64,000 nucleotides of DNA from NCBI RefSeq assembly GCF_036759925.1, contig NZ_JAPKIB010000017.1, positions 33,259 through 97,258 of the forward strand, written 5' to 3'. Origin of the DNA: Kluyvera sp036759925. Lineage in GTDB: Bacteria; Pseudomonadota; Gammaproteobacteria; Enterobacterales; Enterobacteriaceae. The notes beneath the pieces were generated by a model that ran no database searches, had not been told where the DNA came from, and saw only the letters and a list, made by a program, of their open reading frames with translations. A program made the position numbers and the translations under genes. The first letter of the stretch is position 1, and each line of letters starts with the position of its first letter. Shown one piece after another: positions 6,908-15,228 of the stretch.

Positions 6908-9454
6908 TTAAGAGAAATACTGCTGCAACAACGGCGCGTTGTTATTGTCCTGATTGGACGGCGGCGGCACGATGGCCTGGCTGCGGAACGGGATCACCTG
7001 AGCACGCCCATCAACCTTCACAATCTGGTAGAACTGCGGCAGGTTGAAGTTGATAAAGCTTGAGCCGTAGGTGAAGCGATCGTGCGACGATGAGTAGAAG
7101 CGGCTGACGTCACGCACTAGCTCTTCTTTACTGCCTTCGCAGTGGTGATACACCTCTGCGCGGTTACTCTCGTCGAGAATATAGATATTAAAGCCCTGAT
7201 CTTCGCCCGACTCTTCGAAGAAGAACTGGATAATCCCTTCGCTAGCAAAACCATCGACCACCTGCGGTAGCTCAACATGGTTAGTCTCAACCTGAACGGA
7301 AAGCCCGTGCAGCTTGTTATGCGAAATGGCGCCGTAGAACTCAATGGCGTTTTCCAGTTTCTGCACCGACACGTTCAGACGCTCAAAGAACAGGCCCCAG
7401 GTCTGCCCGGAGACGCGCAGCGCTTTAAAGCGCCCGGTTTCCTGACGGGTGCTGGAAAGGCGCAGTTCGATGCACTCGGACACCAGTTGCTGTACGCGAG
7501 TACGGATTAAACCACGCAGGTGTTGGCTATAACAGAACACTTCAACGCTGTCCGGCGGCGCGGCATCCTGGTGCATTTTACCGAGGATGGTTTTCAGCGC
7601 TTCGATCATCGCCTGCTCGCCGTTGAAGTGCAGCGTACGTACTTCGTTCCACGAGTTGCGGTACAACAGGTCGACGCTGCCGACCAGGCATTTCTGATCT
7701 TCGCCGAAGCTGAAGGTATCAAGCTTGCGGAAATCGAAATGCACCACCTGATTGCGGAAAGCCGCCGTCGGGTCATATTCGAGGTTAACAATAATCGCCA
7801 GATGGCGAATTTCGCACGGACTGTAGAGCGCTTTCGGCGTTGGCGCAGGCAGACGCAGCGGGAAGTGGTGCGACACGTCAGCAACCATCTCCTGTAGTTT
7901 TGCCAGATCGACAATGCCGTTGCCCTTGATAAACAGGCGCGTACGTGAGGTCAGCAGGCCGTTAAACCAGGCCCAGGCCACCAGCTTATTCAGATAGCGG
8001 TTATATTCCAGCGGCTGATGGCTGACGATGGATTCCATGTTCGGCGCGCGGTTGTAGAGATACCATCCCGTACGGTTGGCGCGTCCCGGCGGAACATAGA
8101 TAAAGGTCAGATTCGGTTCGGACAGGTCCGGGGAGATCTGCGGGTTCACCAGCGTCACTTTACCCGGCAGCGCTTCAAACGCGGCGTACAGCTTACGCGT
8201 CAGCACGCCGATATCCTGCGGGCTGGCGGAAACGCTCAGGTTGTTACGACGCGCGAAGCGAATCAGGTTACGGTAACTCTGCATCATCGCGTCGAGCAGT
8301 TCGTTGTGCGCTTCACGCACCTGATCGATTTTCCAGTTGGCGCGGTTATCGAGCATCGCCAGACGCTCTTCGCTCCAGCCCCACTCTTTCACCAGTTGGC
8401 CGACCACTTCACGACGCCAGCCAACGCAGGCGCGTTCACGGCTGAGCTTTTCGCACACCTTCAGATAGAAGCAGCGGCGCACGAGGTCGAGGCGAGTTTC
8501 ATCTTCAATCGCCTTCAGGTACTCGGTCACGCGCTCCAGCATCATGCAGTAGGCATCGAGACCGAAGGAGACGATCTCGCCGTCGTGCAGGCGCTGTTTA
8601 ATGTCTTTCGCCAGCAGGTGCGTATTCGGGTATTCCCAGGAATAGGCTTCCAACAGCAGGGTTTTCAGCACCGCTTTATACGGTGAGTCGATGCTCTTAT
8701 AGAGCTGCCACAGGCTGGCACCGAAGTACTCTTCGGCGGAGAGCGAGCTCAATCCACCGAGGTCGAGCCATTCGTTCGGCGTCAGGACACCCTGGGCGTA
8801 AAGGGTCATCACGTAGTCGTCGTAATGATCTTCTTCTTCGCATGGCACCATATTCCACAGAATACGTTTGCCCGCCAGGCGGACCGCCGTGCGGTAAAAT
8901 TCGTCGAGCAGTAAAATGTGCTGCGTTGAACCACAGTCTTCGCCGCCGAGGCTGCCGCTTTCATTATGACGGAAGCGGTTTTCGTCGATCAGGAAGAAGC
9001 TGACTTCAACGCCCAGCGATGCCGCCCAGCTTTCCAGCAGGCTGCATTTACGCTGTAACAATTGACGTTCATCATTATCGAGCCACGACTGGTGGCAGAC
9101 CCAGATATCCAGGTCGGAAGAGCAGCTTTGACCTACCGATGAGGTACTCCCCATCGAGTAGACGCCGGTAATCGGCAGTTCACCTTTTGCAGAGGTCTGC
9201 GGCGGCATACCGCGATGCAGCTCGAGCTCGTCAAGATAGTGGCGTTGGGTTTCATCAGGCGTGTAGAGGCAAATGCCCTTGGGAACGTTACCGTCGAGGT
9301 AACCCGGCATCAGCGGATGATGATAATGTAATAATGTCGGCAGTAGACTGTAAACCTGCTGGAAAGCAGGCCCCATGGCTGCAAGCGCGCGATCGACACG
9401 CAGTTGGTTGATGGCATCCAGTCTCTGTTTCAGCGTCTCAATATAGAGGTACAA
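6908..9454 (-). CDS. cyaA: Class I adenylate cyclase CyaA
   Basis: Makes cAMP from ATP for CRP; its activity is controlled by phosphorylated EIIA-Glc. The 848 residues follow E. coli CyaA: an N-terminal catalytic half with the nucleotidyltransferase motif GSTSSVGQSCSSDLDIWVC and a C-terminal regulatory half ending PLLQQYFS. I start at the TTG at 9454 (reading YLYIETLKQR next) because E. coli uses the same TTG and the length then agrees exactly; an upstream ATG would add 7 residues. The rare start and weak ribosome binding site keep expression low. A CRP site lies upstream, consistent with feedback repression. Confidence 0.97.
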   Translation of the reverse strand: MYLYIETLKQRLDAINQLRVDRALAAMGPAFQQVYSLLPTLLHYHHPLMPGYLDGNVPKGICLYTPDETQRHYLDELELHRGMPPQTSAKGELPITGVYSMGSTSSVGQSCSSDLDIWVCHQSWLDNDERQLLQRKCSLLESWAASLGVEVSFFLIDENRFRHNESGSLGGEDCGSTQHILLLDEFYRTAVRLAGKRILWNMVPCEEEDHYDDYVMTLYAQGVLTPNEWLDLGGLSSLSAEEYFGASLWQLYKSIDSPYKAVLKTLLLEAYSWEYPNTHLLAKDIKQRLHDGEIVSFGLDAYCMMLERVTEYLKAIEDETRLDLVRRCFYLKVCEKLSRERACVGWRREVVGQLVKEWGWSEERLAMLDNRANWKIDQVREAHNELLDAMMQSYRNLIRFARRNNLSVSASPQDIGVLTRKLYAAFEALPGKVTLVNPQISPDLSEPNLTFIYVPPGRANRTGWYLYNRAPNMESIVSHQPLEYNRYLNKLVAWAWFNGLLTSRTRLFIKGNGIVDLAKLQEMVADVSHHFPLRLPAPTPKALYSPCEIRHLAIIVNLEYDPTAAFRNQVVHFDFRKLDTFSFGEDQKCLVGSVDLLYRNSWNEVRTLHFNGEQAMIEALKTILGKMHQDAAPPDSVEVFCYSQHLRGLIRTRVQQLVSECIELRLSSTRQETGRFKALRVSGQTWGLFFERLNVSVQKLENAIEFYGAISHNKLHGLSVQVETNHVELPQVVDGFASEGIIQFFFEESGEDQGFNIYILDESNRAEVYHHCEGSKEELVRDVSRFYSSSHDRFTYGSSFINFNLPQFYQIVKVDGRAQVIPFRSQAIVPPPSNQDNNNAPLLQQYFS

Positions 9455-9871
9455 GACATATCGCCTGATGTTCAAAACCTCGACGTATCCTGTCAGAGCG
9501 GTACGGAGGCTTTAATATTTCAACAAGAAGAACCGTTACCGTTTTGTGTCCGCCGTTGTGATTATCGAATTTCGGACAAAAAATGGTTTAAAACGTGATC
9601 AATTTAACACCTTGCCGGTTGACCGTAAAGAATGTTGCACTACAACAAGTGTAGCATTGAATGCTGCTGTAAACCCCGGCATACGATCAAGACAGTGCCA
9701 GTAATGAACGGTAAACACAACCCCGTTTATGCTTACCTTTACTGACTCTCAAGGCACGCTTCGTGCATACCCCTTAATTCCCAGCAAGAATTTTTACGAA
9801 GACCGTGAAAACTAACATCATTAGGGCAACAATGTTAGGATGGTCAATGGACGATAACGACGGTAACAAGC
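9455..9871. promoter_or_regulatory. Divergent cyaA / hemC control region
   Basis: This 417-base gap holds the cyaA promoter region with a CRP site (9591-9612) and, toward the right, the hemC promoter region. The bases next to cyaA match the cyaA leader of E. coli in general character. No further gene or RNA is recognisable. Confidence 0.6.
9591..9612. promoter_or_regulatory. CRP-cAMP binding site at the cyaA promoter
   Basis: The half-sites are CGTGA (9594-9598) and TAACA (9605-9609), separated by 6 bases, within AAACGTGATCAATTTAACAC. This matches the known E. coli cyaA P2 operator, where CRP represses cyaA. Confidence 0.8.
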
Positions 9872-10813
9872 ATGTTAGACAAAGTTTTGAGAATTGCCAC
9901 ACGCCAAAGTCCGCTCGCTCTCTGGCAAGCGCACTATGTACAAGAACGCCTGATGGCCTGCCATCCAGGGCTTACGGTGACGCTCGTGCCGATGGTCACG
10001 CGAGGGGACATCATCCTCGATACGCCGCTGGCCAAAGTGGGCGGTAAAGGGCTTTTCGTCAAAGAGCTTGAGCTTGCGTTGCTTGAAAATCGTGCGGATA
10101 TCGCCGTCCACTCGATGAAAGATGTCCCGGTAGAATTCCCGGAAGGGCTTGGACTGGTGACCATCTGCGAACGTGACGACCCGCGCGATGCCTTCGTCTC
10201 TAATCATTATGCCTGCATGGACGATCTCCCGGCAGGTAGCATCGTCGGCACCTCCAGCCTGCGCCGCCAGTGCCAGTTGGCCAAACGCCGTCCAGATCTG
10301 GTGATCCGCTCGCTGCGCGGCAACGTCGGCACGCGTCTGAGCAAGCTCGACAACGGTGACTACGATGCCATTATTCTGGCGGTCGCGGGGCTAAAACGCC
10401 TTGAGCTGAATGACCGTATTCGCCAGCCAATGTCGCCGGAAGAGTCGCTCCCGGCGGTCGGCCAGGGTGCCGTCGGTATTGAGTGCCGTCTGGACGATGA
10501 ACAGACCCGCGCCCTGCTCGCACCATTAAACCACGACGACACCGCCATTCGCGTTCGCGCCGAGCGCGCCATGAACACGCGCCTGGAGGGTGGCTGCCAG
10601 GTGCCTATCGGCAGCTACGCTGAGCTGAACGACGGCGAACTGTGGCTGCGCGCGCTGGTTGGCGCGCCGGACGGCAGTGAGATGGTGTGCGGTGAACGCC
10701 GCGGCAAGCCGGAAGATGCCGAGCGCATGGGCATTGAGCTTGCCGATGAACTGCTGGACAACGGCGCGCGGGCAATCCTTGCCGCCGTTTACGACGGAGA
10801 TGCCGCCGTATGA
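9872..10813 (+). CDS. hemC: Porphobilinogen deaminase HemC
   Basis: Joins four porphobilinogen molecules into hydroxymethylbilane for heme, siroheme and cobalamin. The 313 residues match E. coli HemC. D84 in HSMKDVPVEF is the catalytic acid and C242 in EGGCQVPIGS carries the dipyrromethane cofactor. The frame starts with ATG at 9872 and overlaps hemD by 4 bases. It is first in the hemCDXY operon and divergent from cyaA. Confidence 0.98.
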   Translation: MLDKVLRIATRQSPLALWQAHYVQERLMACHPGLTVTLVPMVTRGDIILDTPLAKVGGKGLFVKELELALLENRADIAVHSMKDVPVEFPEGLGLVTICERDDPRDAFVSNHYACMDDLPAGSIVGTSSLRRQCQLAKRRPDLVIRSLRGNVGTRLSKLDNGDYDAIILAVAGLKRLELNDRIRQPMSPEESLPAVGQGAVGIECRLDDEQTRALLAPLNHDDTAIRVRAERAMNTRLEGGCQVPIGSYAELNDGELWLRALVGAPDGSEMVCGERRGKPEDAERMGIELADELLDNGARAILAAVYDGDAAV

Positions 10814-11550
10814 CCATTCTGGTTACCCGCCCCTCCCCGCAAGGTGAAGAGTTAGTCAGCCGTTTGCGCGCGCTGGGGCGAGTAGCCTGGAATTTCCCGC
10901 TGATAGAATTTACGCCCGGACGCGAGCTGAACGCACTGGCACCGGCGCTTGGCGCACTGCGCGAAGGCGATTTAGCGTTTGTTCTGTCGCAACACGCGGT
11001 CAGCTTCGCCCACGCGCAGCTTCAGCAGCAGCGCGTTAGCTGGCCCACTTCTCCCCGTTATTTTGCGATTGGCCGTACCACGGCGCTGGCGCTGCATCAG
11101 GCGAGCGGCCTCGATGTTCGCTATCCATTAGATCGGGAAATCAGCGAAGTGTTGCTACAATTACCTGAATTGCAAACTATTGCGGGAAAGAAGGCGCTGA
11201 TTCTGCGCGGCAACGGCGGGCGTGAACTGCTGGCCGAAACGCTGAGCGCCCGCGGTGCCGATGTCACCCTGTGCGAATGCTATCAGCGCAGCGCTATCCA
11301 CTATGACGGCGCCGAAGAGGCCATGCGCTGGCAGTCGCGAGAGGTCAGCACCCTCGTGGTGACCAGCGGCGAAATGCTGCAACAACTCTGGACGCTGATT
11401 CCCCTCTGGTACCGGGAGCGCTGGCTGCTCACCTGTCGGCTACTGGTGGTGAGTGAGCGTATTGCAAAACTGGCCCAGGAGTTGGGCTGGCAGGATATTC
11501 AGGTTGCCGATGGCGCAGACAACGATGCGCTGCTGCGCGCACTACAATAA
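10810..11550 (+). CDS. hemD: Uroporphyrinogen-III synthase HemD
   Basis: Closes hydroxymethylbilane to uroporphyrinogen III with inversion of ring D. The 246-residue protein has the usual two-lobed HemD pattern: MTILVTRPSPQG at the start, GRTTALALH in the first half, KALILRGNGGRELLAE at the hinge, and LVVTSGEMLQQL plus LLVVSERIAKLAQ near the end. HemD is poorly conserved in general, but position after hemC with a 4-base overlap is decisive. Confidence 0.96.
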   Translation: MTILVTRPSPQGEELVSRLRALGRVAWNFPLIEFTPGRELNALAPALGALREGDLAFVLSQHAVSFAHAQLQQQRVSWPTSPRYFAIGRTTALALHQASGLDVRYPLDREISEVLLQLPELQTIAGKKALILRGNGGRELLAETLSARGADVTLCECYQRSAIHYDGAEEAMRWQSREVSTLVVTSGEMLQQLWTLIPLWYRERWLLTCRLLVVSERIAKLAQELGWQDIQVADGADNDALLRALQ

Positions 11551-11571
11551 CTCTCAAAATTGGAAGCCATA

Positions 11572-12771
11572 ATGACGGAACAAAAAGAAAACTCCGCCGT
11601 GGTTGAAGAGTCCGAAGATGCGGTGAAAACCTCACCGCAGCCCGACGCTCGTAAGCCGGAAAATGCTGAGAAGAAAAATAACGGCGGGAAAACCAGTCTG
11701 GCGCTCAGCGCCGTTGCTATCGCCATTGCGCTAGCGGCAGGCATTGGCCTGTACGGCTGGGGCAAACAGCAGGCCGTCAATCAGACCCAGACCAGCGACA
11801 CCCTCGCCAATCAGCTTATCGCCCTGCAAAAAACGCAGGACGCACAAAAAGAGGCGCTGGAAACCACGCTTAAACAGCAGGCCGACCAACTGCAGGAAGC
11901 CAAAACCCAGCGGGCGGAAATGGCTAAACAGCTGGATGAAATGCAGCAAAAAGTAGCAGCTATTTCAGGTACCGACTCGAAAACCTGGCTGTTGGCCCAA
12001 TCTGACTTCCTTGTGAAGCTGGCTGGACGCAAGCTGTGGAGCGATCAGGACGTCACCACCGCTGCCGCGCTGCTGAAAAGCGCCGACGCGAGCCTGGCGG
12101 ATATGAACGACCCAAGCTTAATCGCCGCGCGTCGCGCCATTACCGAAGATATTGCCAGCCTCTCCGCCGTCTCTCAGGTGGACTACGACGGCATCATCCT
12201 CAAGGTTAATCAGCTCGCCAATCAGGTGGATAACCTGCGTCTGGCAGACAACAACACCGACGATTCGCCGATGGATAACGATGACAGCGAGCTGTCGGCC
12301 TCGCTCGGCGAATGGCGTGTGAATCTGCAGAAAAGCTGGCAGAACTTTATGGATAGCTTTATTACCATTCGTCGTCGCGATGAAACTGCCGTTCCGCTGC
12401 TGGCGCCAAACCAGGATATCTACCTGCGGGAGAATATCCGCGCCCAACTGCTTGCCGCCTCTCAGGCGATTCCACGCCATCAGGATGAAACCTTCAAGCA
12501 GGCGCTGGATAACGTTTCAACCTGGGTACGCGCTTACTACGACACCGACGACGCCGCCACAAAAACGTTCCTCGATGAGATAGACAAGCTCAGCCAGCAG
12601 AGCATTTCCATGGACATCCCGGAAACGCTGCAAAGCCAGCCGATTCTGGAAAAGCTGATGCAAACCCGCGTGCGTAACCTGATGGCGCAGCCTGCCGTCA
12701 CGTCCGCAGAGCCTGTCGCGGTGGCCCCCGTGCAGCCAGCGCCAGCACCTGCCCCAGCACAAGGAGAGTAA
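11572..12771 (+). CDS. hemX: HemX, predicted membrane protein of the hem operon
   Basis: A 399-residue inner-membrane protein with an acidic cytoplasmic N-terminus, one membrane helix near residues 40-60 (SAVAIAIALAAGIGLYGWG), a long coiled coil near residues 75-130 and a conserved periplasmic domain. It ends in a Pro/Ala-rich tail. Older annotation as uroporphyrin-III C-methyltransferase is not supported, since no methyltransferase fold is seen. I use the ATG at 11572 (MTEQKENSAVV) as in E. coli, not a TTG four codons earlier. It lies 3 bases before hemY. Confidence 0.93.
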   Translation: MTEQKENSAVVEESEDAVKTSPQPDARKPENAEKKNNGGKTSLALSAVAIAIALAAGIGLYGWGKQQAVNQTQTSDTLANQLIALQKTQDAQKEALETTLKQQADQLQEAKTQRAEMAKQLDEMQQKVAAISGTDSKTWLLAQSDFLVKLAGRKLWSDQDVTTAAALLKSADASLADMNDPSLIAARRAITEDIASLSAVSQVDYDGIILKVNQLANQVDNLRLADNNTDDSPMDNDDSELSASLGEWRVNLQKSWQNFMDSFITIRRRDETAVPLLAPNQDIYLRENIRAQLLAASQAIPRHQDETFKQALDNVSTWVRAYYDTDDAATKTFLDEIDKLSQQSISMDIPETLQSQPILEKLMQTRVRNLMAQPAVTSAEPVAVAPVQPAPAPAPAQGE

Positions 12772-12774
12772 CCG

Positions 12775-13971
12775 ATGCTAAAAGTTCTCTTACTCTTTGC
12801 ACTGCTGATTGCCGGCGTGGTGGTCGGCCCGATGATTGCGGGCCATCAAGGCTATGTGCTTATCCAGACCGACAACTACAACATTGAAACCAGCGTCACC
12901 GGCTTAGTCATTATCATGATCCTGATAATGGTGGTGCTGTTCGCCCTGGAGTGGATTCTGCGCCGGATCTTCCGCACCAGCGCCCACACGCGCGGCTGGT
13001 TCGTTGGACGCAAGCGTCGCCGTGCGCGTAAGCAGACAGAGCAGGCGCTGCTGAAGCTGGCGGAAGGCGACTATCAGCAGGTTGAGAAGCTGATGTCGAA
13101 AAATGCCGATCACGCCGAGCAACCGGTGGTGAACTACCTGCTGGCGGCCGAAGCGGCGCAGCAGCGTGGTGACGAAGCGCGCGCCAATCAGCACCTTCAG
13201 CGCGCCGCTGAAAACGCGGGCAACGACCTGATTCCGGTCGAAATCACCCGCGTTCGCCTGCAGTTGGCCCGCCACGAGAATCACGCGGCACGCCACGGTA
13301 TTGATAAGCTGCTGGAAGTGGCGCCGCGCCACCCGGAAGTGCTGCGTCTGGCAGAGCAGGCCTATATTCAGACCGGAGCCTGGAGCTCGCTGCTGGATAT
13401 CATCCCCTCCATGGCAAAAGCCCACGTCGGCGACGACGCGCACCGTGCTGCACTGGAACAGCAGGCGTGGATTGGTCTGATGGATCAGGCTCGTGCCGAT
13501 CAGGGCAGCGAGGGGCTGCGTAACTGGTGGAAAAACCAGAGCCGCAAAACCCGCCATCAGGTCGCCCTGCAGGTCGCCATGGCCGATCACCTGATTGAAT
13601 GTGACGATCATGACACCGCGCAGCAGATCATTATCGATGGGCTGAAGCGTCAGTATGACGATCGTCTGGTGATGCTGATCCCGCGCCTGCACACCAATAA
13701 CCCAGAGCAGATGGAAAAACTGCTCCGCCAGCAGATCAAAACGGTAGGCGATCGCCCGCTGTTGTGGAGTACGCTGGGTCAGTCGCTGATGAAGCACGGC
13801 GAGTGGCAGGAAGCGAGCCTGGCGTTCCGCGCCGCGCTGAAGCAGCGTCCGGACGCGTTTGACTACGCGTGGCTTGCCGATACGCTTGATCGTCTGAAGC
13901 AGCCGGAAGAAGCAGCGGCAATGCGCCGAGATGGTTTGATGCTGACGCTGCAGAATAACCCGCCCGCGTAA
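12775..13971 (+). CDS. hemY: HemY, membrane-anchored TPR protein
   Basis: A 398-residue protein with two N-terminal membrane helices (about residues 3-22 and 42-62), a basic stretch (GRKRRRARKQ) and TPR-like helical repeats over the remainder. It is not related to Gram-positive HemY (coproporphyrinogen oxidase), and its role in heme synthesis is not settled. It closes the hemCDXY operon and is followed by an intrinsic terminator. Confidence 0.95.
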   Translation: MLKVLLLFALLIAGVVVGPMIAGHQGYVLIQTDNYNIETSVTGLVIIMILIMVVLFALEWILRRIFRTSAHTRGWFVGRKRRRARKQTEQALLKLAEGDYQQVEKLMSKNADHAEQPVVNYLLAAEAAQQRGDEARANQHLQRAAENAGNDLIPVEITRVRLQLARHENHAARHGIDKLLEVAPRHPEVLRLAEQAYIQTGAWSSLLDIIPSMAKAHVGDDAHRAALEQQAWIGLMDQARADQGSEGLRNWWKNQSRKTRHQVALQVAMADHLIECDDHDTAQQIIIDGLKRQYDDRLVMLIPRLHTNNPEQMEKLLRQQIKTVGDRPLLWSTLGQSLMKHGEWQEASLAFRAALKQRPDAFDYAWLADTLDRLKQPEEAAAMRRDGLMLTLQNNPPA

Positions 13972-13988
13972 GGTGGAGCATTTGTTAA

Positions 13989-14012
13989 GGGGCCGAATGG
14001 CCCCTTTTTTTT
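13989..14012 (+). terminator. Terminator of hemCDXY
   Basis: GGGGCC and GGCCCC pair across GAAT, followed by eight T, starting 17 bases after the hemY stop. Confidence 0.9.
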
Positions 14013-14056
14013 GGCTGCTGTGCGGCGCTGCGCTTGGCCGGGCTACTACTGGGCAT

Positions 14057-14088
14057 AAAAAAACGCCCGCTCCTTTTGGGAGCAGGCG
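14057..14088 (-). terminator. Terminator of glmZ
   Basis: Read on the minus strand, a GC-rich stem (CGCCTGCTCCC with GGAGCGGGCG, loop AAAA) is followed by seven T. Confidence 0.85.
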
Positions 14089-14262
14089 TTAAACAGGTTT
14101 AATTCGACAACATAATGGGTGCTTCACTCAACGTAATGTCCATGGTGTCTGATGAGGCAAAAGCGACATCTGTCAGTGGACGATAAGCACCGTAAACGGC
14201 TCTGCGTCATTCCCGAGTTTATGAGGCCAAAGGCGAGCATAAGAGGTGGAATGAGCATCTAC
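14057..14262 (-). ncRNA. glmZ: Small RNA GlmZ (SraJ)
   Basis: GlmZ is an Hfq-bound RNA of about 207 nt that base-pairs with glmS mRNA and activates its translation; RapZ and RNase E inactivate it. The minus strand from 14262 begins GTAGATGCTCATTCC, contains ATGACGCAGAGCCGTTTACG and GCTTATCGTCCACTGACAG, and ends in a terminator. These segments match my recollection of E. coli GlmZ. The 206-base length and the position converging on hemY also agree with E. coli. Confidence 0.9.
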
Positions 14263-14269
14263 GCGGCGC

Positions 14270-14275
14270 ATTATG
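14270..14275 (-). promoter_or_regulatory. -10 element of glmZ
   Basis: CATAAT on the minus strand lies 7 bases upstream of the expected GlmZ 5' end at 14262. I see no sigma-54 element of the TGGC-N8-TGC type at the matching place, so sigma-70 control is favoured here. Confidence 0.5.
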
Positions 14276-14391
14276 TCACAGTCGGTTACTGATAACATCC
14301 CCTTTGTTTCACAACGGGATTAATCTGTAGCGGTGGGTAAAACAAAAGCGCAATGAGGGAGAACGAAGAAAGTAGAGGACAGATAGAAAAC

Positions 14392-14415
14392 AAAAAACCC
14401 CGCCGAAGCGGGGTT
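14392..14415 (-). terminator. Terminator of the tRNA operon
   Basis: On the minus strand AACCCCGC and GCGGGGTT pair across TTCG and are followed by a T run, 7 bases after the distal tRNA-Pro gene. Confidence 0.85.
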
Positions 14416-14421
14416 CAAAAT

Positions 14422-14598
14422 TGGTCGGCGAGAGAGGATTCGAACNNNNNNNNNNNNNNNNNNNNNNNNNNNNNNNNNNNNNNNNNNNNNNNNNNNNNNN
14501 NNNNNNNNNNNNNNNNNNNNNNNNNNNNNNNNNNNNNNNNNNNGCCTCCGACCCACTGGTCCCAAACCAGTTGCGCTACCAAGCTGCGCTACTCGCCG
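14422..14598 (-). tRNA. tRNA-Pro (TGG), distal copy, interrupted by 98 N
   Basis: The 5' part (CGGCGAGTAGCGCAGC to the anticodon region CAACTGGTTTGGGACC) ends at the gap; the 3' part (GTTCGAATCCTCTCTCGCCG then ACCA) lies beyond it. Both parts match the intact copy at 14689-14765. Without the Ns the two ends would nearly form one 77-nt tRNA, so this is either one gene with an artificial gap or two genes with missing sequence between. The base next to the gap (14544) differs from the intact copy. Confidence 0.75.
14446..14543. other. Assembly gap (98 N)
   Basis: The run of N lies inside a tRNA-Pro gene that is also present intact about 170 bases to the right. A tandem repeat probably broke the assembly here. 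Real length and content are unknown. Confidence 0.95.
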
Positions 14599-14659
14599 AA
14601 ATACTGCTTTTTGAATTATCGTTCAATTCGGTTTTTATTCTTGACGTTAAGTCTTGAAT

Positions 14660-14680
14660 AAAAAACCCTGCGCTGCAGGG
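14660..14680 (-). terminator. Terminator-like hairpin after the proximal tRNA-Pro
   Basis: On the minus strand CCCTGC and GCAGGG pair across AGC and are followed by six T. It resembles the hairpin behind the distal copy, as expected if gene plus hairpin were duplicated together. Confidence 0.7.
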
Positions 14681-14688
14681 TCTAAAAT

Positions 14689-14765
14689 TGGTCGGCGAGA
14701 GAGGATTCGAACCTCCGACCCACTGGTCCCAAACCAGTTGCGCTACCAAGCTGCGCTACTCGCCG
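14689..14765 (-). tRNA. proM: tRNA-Pro (TGG), intact copy
   Basis: A 77-nt gene with encoded CCA. It begins CGGCGAGTAGCGCAGCTTGG, has anticodon TGG in GGTTTGGGACC, and ends CTCTCGCCGACCA. It is the fourth gene of the argX-hisR-leuT-proM operon, as in E. coli. Confidence 0.95.
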
Positions 14766-14809
14766 ATGTACTGCTTTTTGAATTATAAATTCAATTCATT
14801 ATAAAGTCG

Positions 14810-14895
14810 TGGTGCGAGGGGGGGGACTCGAACCCCCACATCCTAAGGACACTAACACCTGAAGCTAGCGCGTCTACCAATTCCGCCACCTTCGC
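14810..14895 (-). tRNA. leuT: tRNA-Leu (CAG)
   Basis: An 86-nt class II tRNA with a long variable arm and encoded CCA. It starts GCGAAGGTGGCGGAATTGG; the anticodon CAG sits in GCTTCAGGTG. It lies in the same place as leuT in E. coli. Confidence 0.95.
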
Positions 14896-14918
14896 AATTT
14901 CACAACTCTATCAAATAA

Positions 14919-14994
14919 TGGGGTGGCTAATGGGATTCGAACCCACGACAACTGGAATCACAATCCAGGGCTCTACCAACTGAGCTATAGCCAC
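14919..14994 (-). tRNA. hisR: tRNA-His (GTG)
   Basis: A 76-nt gene starting GTGGCTATAGCTCAGTTGG, anticodon GTG in GGATTGTGATTCC, ending in encoded CCA. Second gene of the tRNA operon. Confidence 0.96.
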
Positions 14995-15049
14995 CACTGC
15001 AAATCTTACGCGGTCTTTTAGAACCACCGCAGCTCCAGCACCGGGTAAA

Positions 15050-15126
<77 letters not shown>

Positions 15127-15147
15127 TTAGCGCCGTTGCGGGGTCGG

Positions 15148-15176
15148 ATAATACGGACTTCCTCCCCCGCTGTCTA
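15148..15176 (-). promoter_or_regulatory. Promoter of the argX-hisR-leuT-proM operon
   Basis: On the minus strand a TAGACA -35 box (15171-15176) is 17 bases from a TATTAT -10 box (15148-15153). A GC-rich discriminator, CCGACCCCGC, follows; this is typical of stable-RNA promoters under stringent control. Confidence 0.8.
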
Positions 15177-15228
15177 GTGCCTTTTAAAAGAAAATTATCG
15201 TTTGCTCATGCTTTGCGCGTTTTGTCGC

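Noticed and set aside
14263..14340. Sigma-54 promoter for glmZ
   Set aside because: Some enterics use sigma-54 here, but no TGGC-N8-TGC element is present at the right distance; a CATAAT -10 box is.
14320..14661. Open frames running through the N gap (both strands)
   Set aside because: They are open only because N codons cannot be stops. The flanks are tRNA-Pro and terminator sequences.
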